Both the position numbers and the translations under genes were made by a program. 6,026 nucleotides of DNA, from the NCBI GenBank assembly GCA_964541695.1, contig CAZIRB010000121.1:1-6026 (forward strand), given 5' to 3'. Under the pieces are notes generated by a model. The model made no database searches. It saw only the letters and a program-made list of their open reading frames with translations, and had not been told where the DNA came from. The DNA is from CAZKGE01 sp964541695 (GTDB lineage Bacteria; Bacillota; Clostridia; Christensenellales; CAG-138). Shown here in pieces: positions 4,895 to 6,026 of the stretch (within the stretch, counting starts at the first letter, position 1; each line of letters opens with the position of its first letter).

Positions 4895-5902
4895 TACGGC
4901 GAGCGCGCACAAAAACAGGAGCGCCATTTTTGCCGGACGGCCGTCGGGCGTCAGCACGGCGAGGTTTGCGATGATTGCATCGATCGGCGTGGTCGCGTGC
5001 AGCGCGTCGCCCGCGATGCGGAACTCCGCCTGGCCGACCGCGTCGGATATGACGTTGCGGCCGAGCACGACGGAGGCGATGAGCCATTTTGCCGCCCAGA
5101 ACACGCCGTAGCCAAAGCCCCAGAACGCGGGCAGCGACACGGTGGCGACGAACGTGTCCCGCAGCGTCGCGGGTTTATCGCTGTTGAGCTTGCAAAGGAG
5201 CAGGACCGAAAGCGGCAGCCCGAGCGAGACGAGCGGCGCGGTCAATACGTCGATATAGTTGACGAACATGCCCGCAAGCAAAAACAGCGGGTACAGCAGC
5301 CACTCCTTCCCGGTGTCCGCGTAATGCAGCACAGCAAGCGTCAGCGCCATCGCGGAGAGGAAGCAGCCGGAATTATTTAAACAGACGCTCGTGGCGAATA
5401 TGCGCACCCAGTACAGCGCGAAGAAGAACGAGAACGCGTACGGCGCGCCGAGCCGCTTTTTGATCCCGGCAAAGCAGAGCAGCAGCAGAGCAAGATAGCA
5501 GAACACGCTGACGTACACCATGCCCTCGTAGGTGCCGAGCACGAGCATGGGCCGCACGAACACCTGGTAGCCGTGCCAGTAGCGCGTGTAGTCGTTGACG
5601 CTCATGGCCGCTTCGAGCGCGCTGAGCGCCGGATCGTCGACGATCGCGCGGCGCATCCATTTGCGGTCGCAGCCGTAGTTGATCGTGTTGGCGGTCTCGT
5701 CGAACATGCCGGACCATTCGCGCGCCGGGTCGTTTTGGTACTCGTTCTTGATCATCTCGATAGACCTGTTCGCGTTTTCCGTGATCAGGCGGTTCGGGAT
5801 TGCGTACGCGAGCGTGACGAGCAAGAACCCCACGATCAAAAACGCGAGGAACGCGAGCGCGGAGCGCAGAAGGATGCTTTTTGTATGCTGAAAAAGCGTC
5901 AT
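4895..5902 (-). CDS. Multi-pass membrane protein, possible GT-C-like glycosyltransferase (3' end missing)
   Basis: The visible part is 336 residues. One membrane helix (about 13-35) leads to a polar loop of roughly 90 residues (36-126). At least five more hydrophobic segments follow (about 127-146, 152-172, 180-195, 202-236 and 252-280), and another starts at 326 when the gap cuts it. I do not recognise a named family. A first helix, then a large outside loop with acidic residues (Asp68-Glu69), then many helices, is the layout of GT-C glycosyltransferases that use lipid-linked sugars outside the cell. YWHGYQVFVRP (108-118) looks like a conserved core. ATG 5902 is preferred because GGAG lies 9 nt upstream; a TTG at 5917 would add five residues. 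Being first in an operon with GtrA and GtrB-like genes, it may be the final transferase. That role is inferred. Confidence 0.72.
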
Positions 5903-5939
5903 CGCCGTAATCTCCAAAGCAAATGGGATGGTTCACTGA

Positions 5940-5968
5940 ATTATGACACAAAATCTCCGGTTTGGCAA
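5940..5968 (-). promoter_or_regulatory. Promoter of the glycosylation operon
   Basis: On the - strand TTGCCA (5963-5968) and CATAAT (5940-5945) each match the sigma-A consensus at five of six positions, with 17 bp between them. Transcription should start near 5933, leaving a leader of about 30 nt before ATG 5902. It is well placed to drive the three leftward genes. Confidence 0.75.
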
Positions 5969-5980
5969 CGCAAATTCACC

Positions 5981-6009
5981 TTGACAGTTTCGGCGGCATA
6001 ATATATAAT
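5981..6009 (+). promoter_or_regulatory. Consensus sigma-A promoter reading out of the window
   Basis: TTGACA (5981-5986) and TATAAT (6004-6009) are perfect hexamers with a 17-bp spacer. Transcription should start near 6016 and run rightward past the edge, so an unseen + strand gene or RNA lies just beyond. Its -35 box is only 12 bp from the -35 box of the divergent glycosylation promoter. A GCGG/CCGC inverted repeat (5993-5996 and 6010-6013) surrounds the -10 region and might be an operator, though it is short. Confidence 0.82.
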
Positions 6010-6026
6010 CCGCGCATAAGCGACGA

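Noticed and set aside
1..6026. CRISPR array, tRNA, rRNA, transposase or phage gene
   Set aside because: I looked for regularly spaced direct repeats, tRNA-like cloverleaf segments, transposase motifs and terminal inverted repeats, and saw none.

Overview
The window looks like a GC-rich draft contig from a Gram-positive, Clostridia-like Firmicute, perhaps from a metagenome. The signs are strong AGGAGG-type ribosome binding sites, sigma-A promoters of the TTGACA-N17-TATAAT kind, a CIRCE/HrcA heat-shock operator, and a PadR plus HAAS/DUF1700 regulatory pair. No species can be named. Two runs of exactly 100 N (2504-2603 and 4795-4894) are scaffold gaps. Their true lengths are unknown, and both fall inside genes.

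Left part (1-2909, + strand). Positions 1-234 have no supportable gene. They hold a perfect 8-bp hairpin and a terminator-like hairpin with a T tract. A perfect consensus promoter (235-263) then drives a tightly overlapping operon: a PadR-family regulator, a HAAS/DUF1700 membrane protein, and two different short-chain dehydrogenases/reductases (SDRs). Each junction overlaps by 4-11 bp, which suggests translational coupling. The conserved PadR N-terminus begins at an ATC codon rather than ATG, GTG or TTG. The second SDR has lost its active-site segment to the first N gap.

Middle part (2910-3720). After two hairpins, a CIRCE element (3058-3084) overlaps a plausible sigma-A promoter. It lies about 150 bp upstream of an Hsp20 small heat-shock gene. 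The long leader contains a hairpin, and a C-rich tract that can pair imperfectly with the Hsp20 ribosome binding site. HrcA control is therefore well supported, and an RNA-thermometer layer is possible. A 30-bp perfect palindrome ends the gene and probably also terminates the convergent operon.

Right part (3741-6026, mostly - strand). Read leftward, the operon encodes a large multi-pass membrane protein of unknown family (GT-C-like in layout), a GtrA-type membrane protein whose start is lost in the gap, and a GtrB/DPM1-like family 2 glycosyltransferase. Together they match a three-component lipid-linked sugar modification system: charging of a polyprenyl phosphate, flipping, and transfer outside the cell. 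A single reading frame that seems to cross the second gap is an artefact, because the true frame on the far side is GtrA. At the right edge two divergent promoters sit back to back. One serves the glycosylation operon, and the other, a perfect consensus promoter, reads out of the window toward an unseen gene.

Nothing here is clearly a new defence or mobile system. The most interesting points are the ATC start, the PadR-HAAS-SDR-SDR operon, the layered control of hsp20, and the unassigned membrane protein of the glycosylation cassette.
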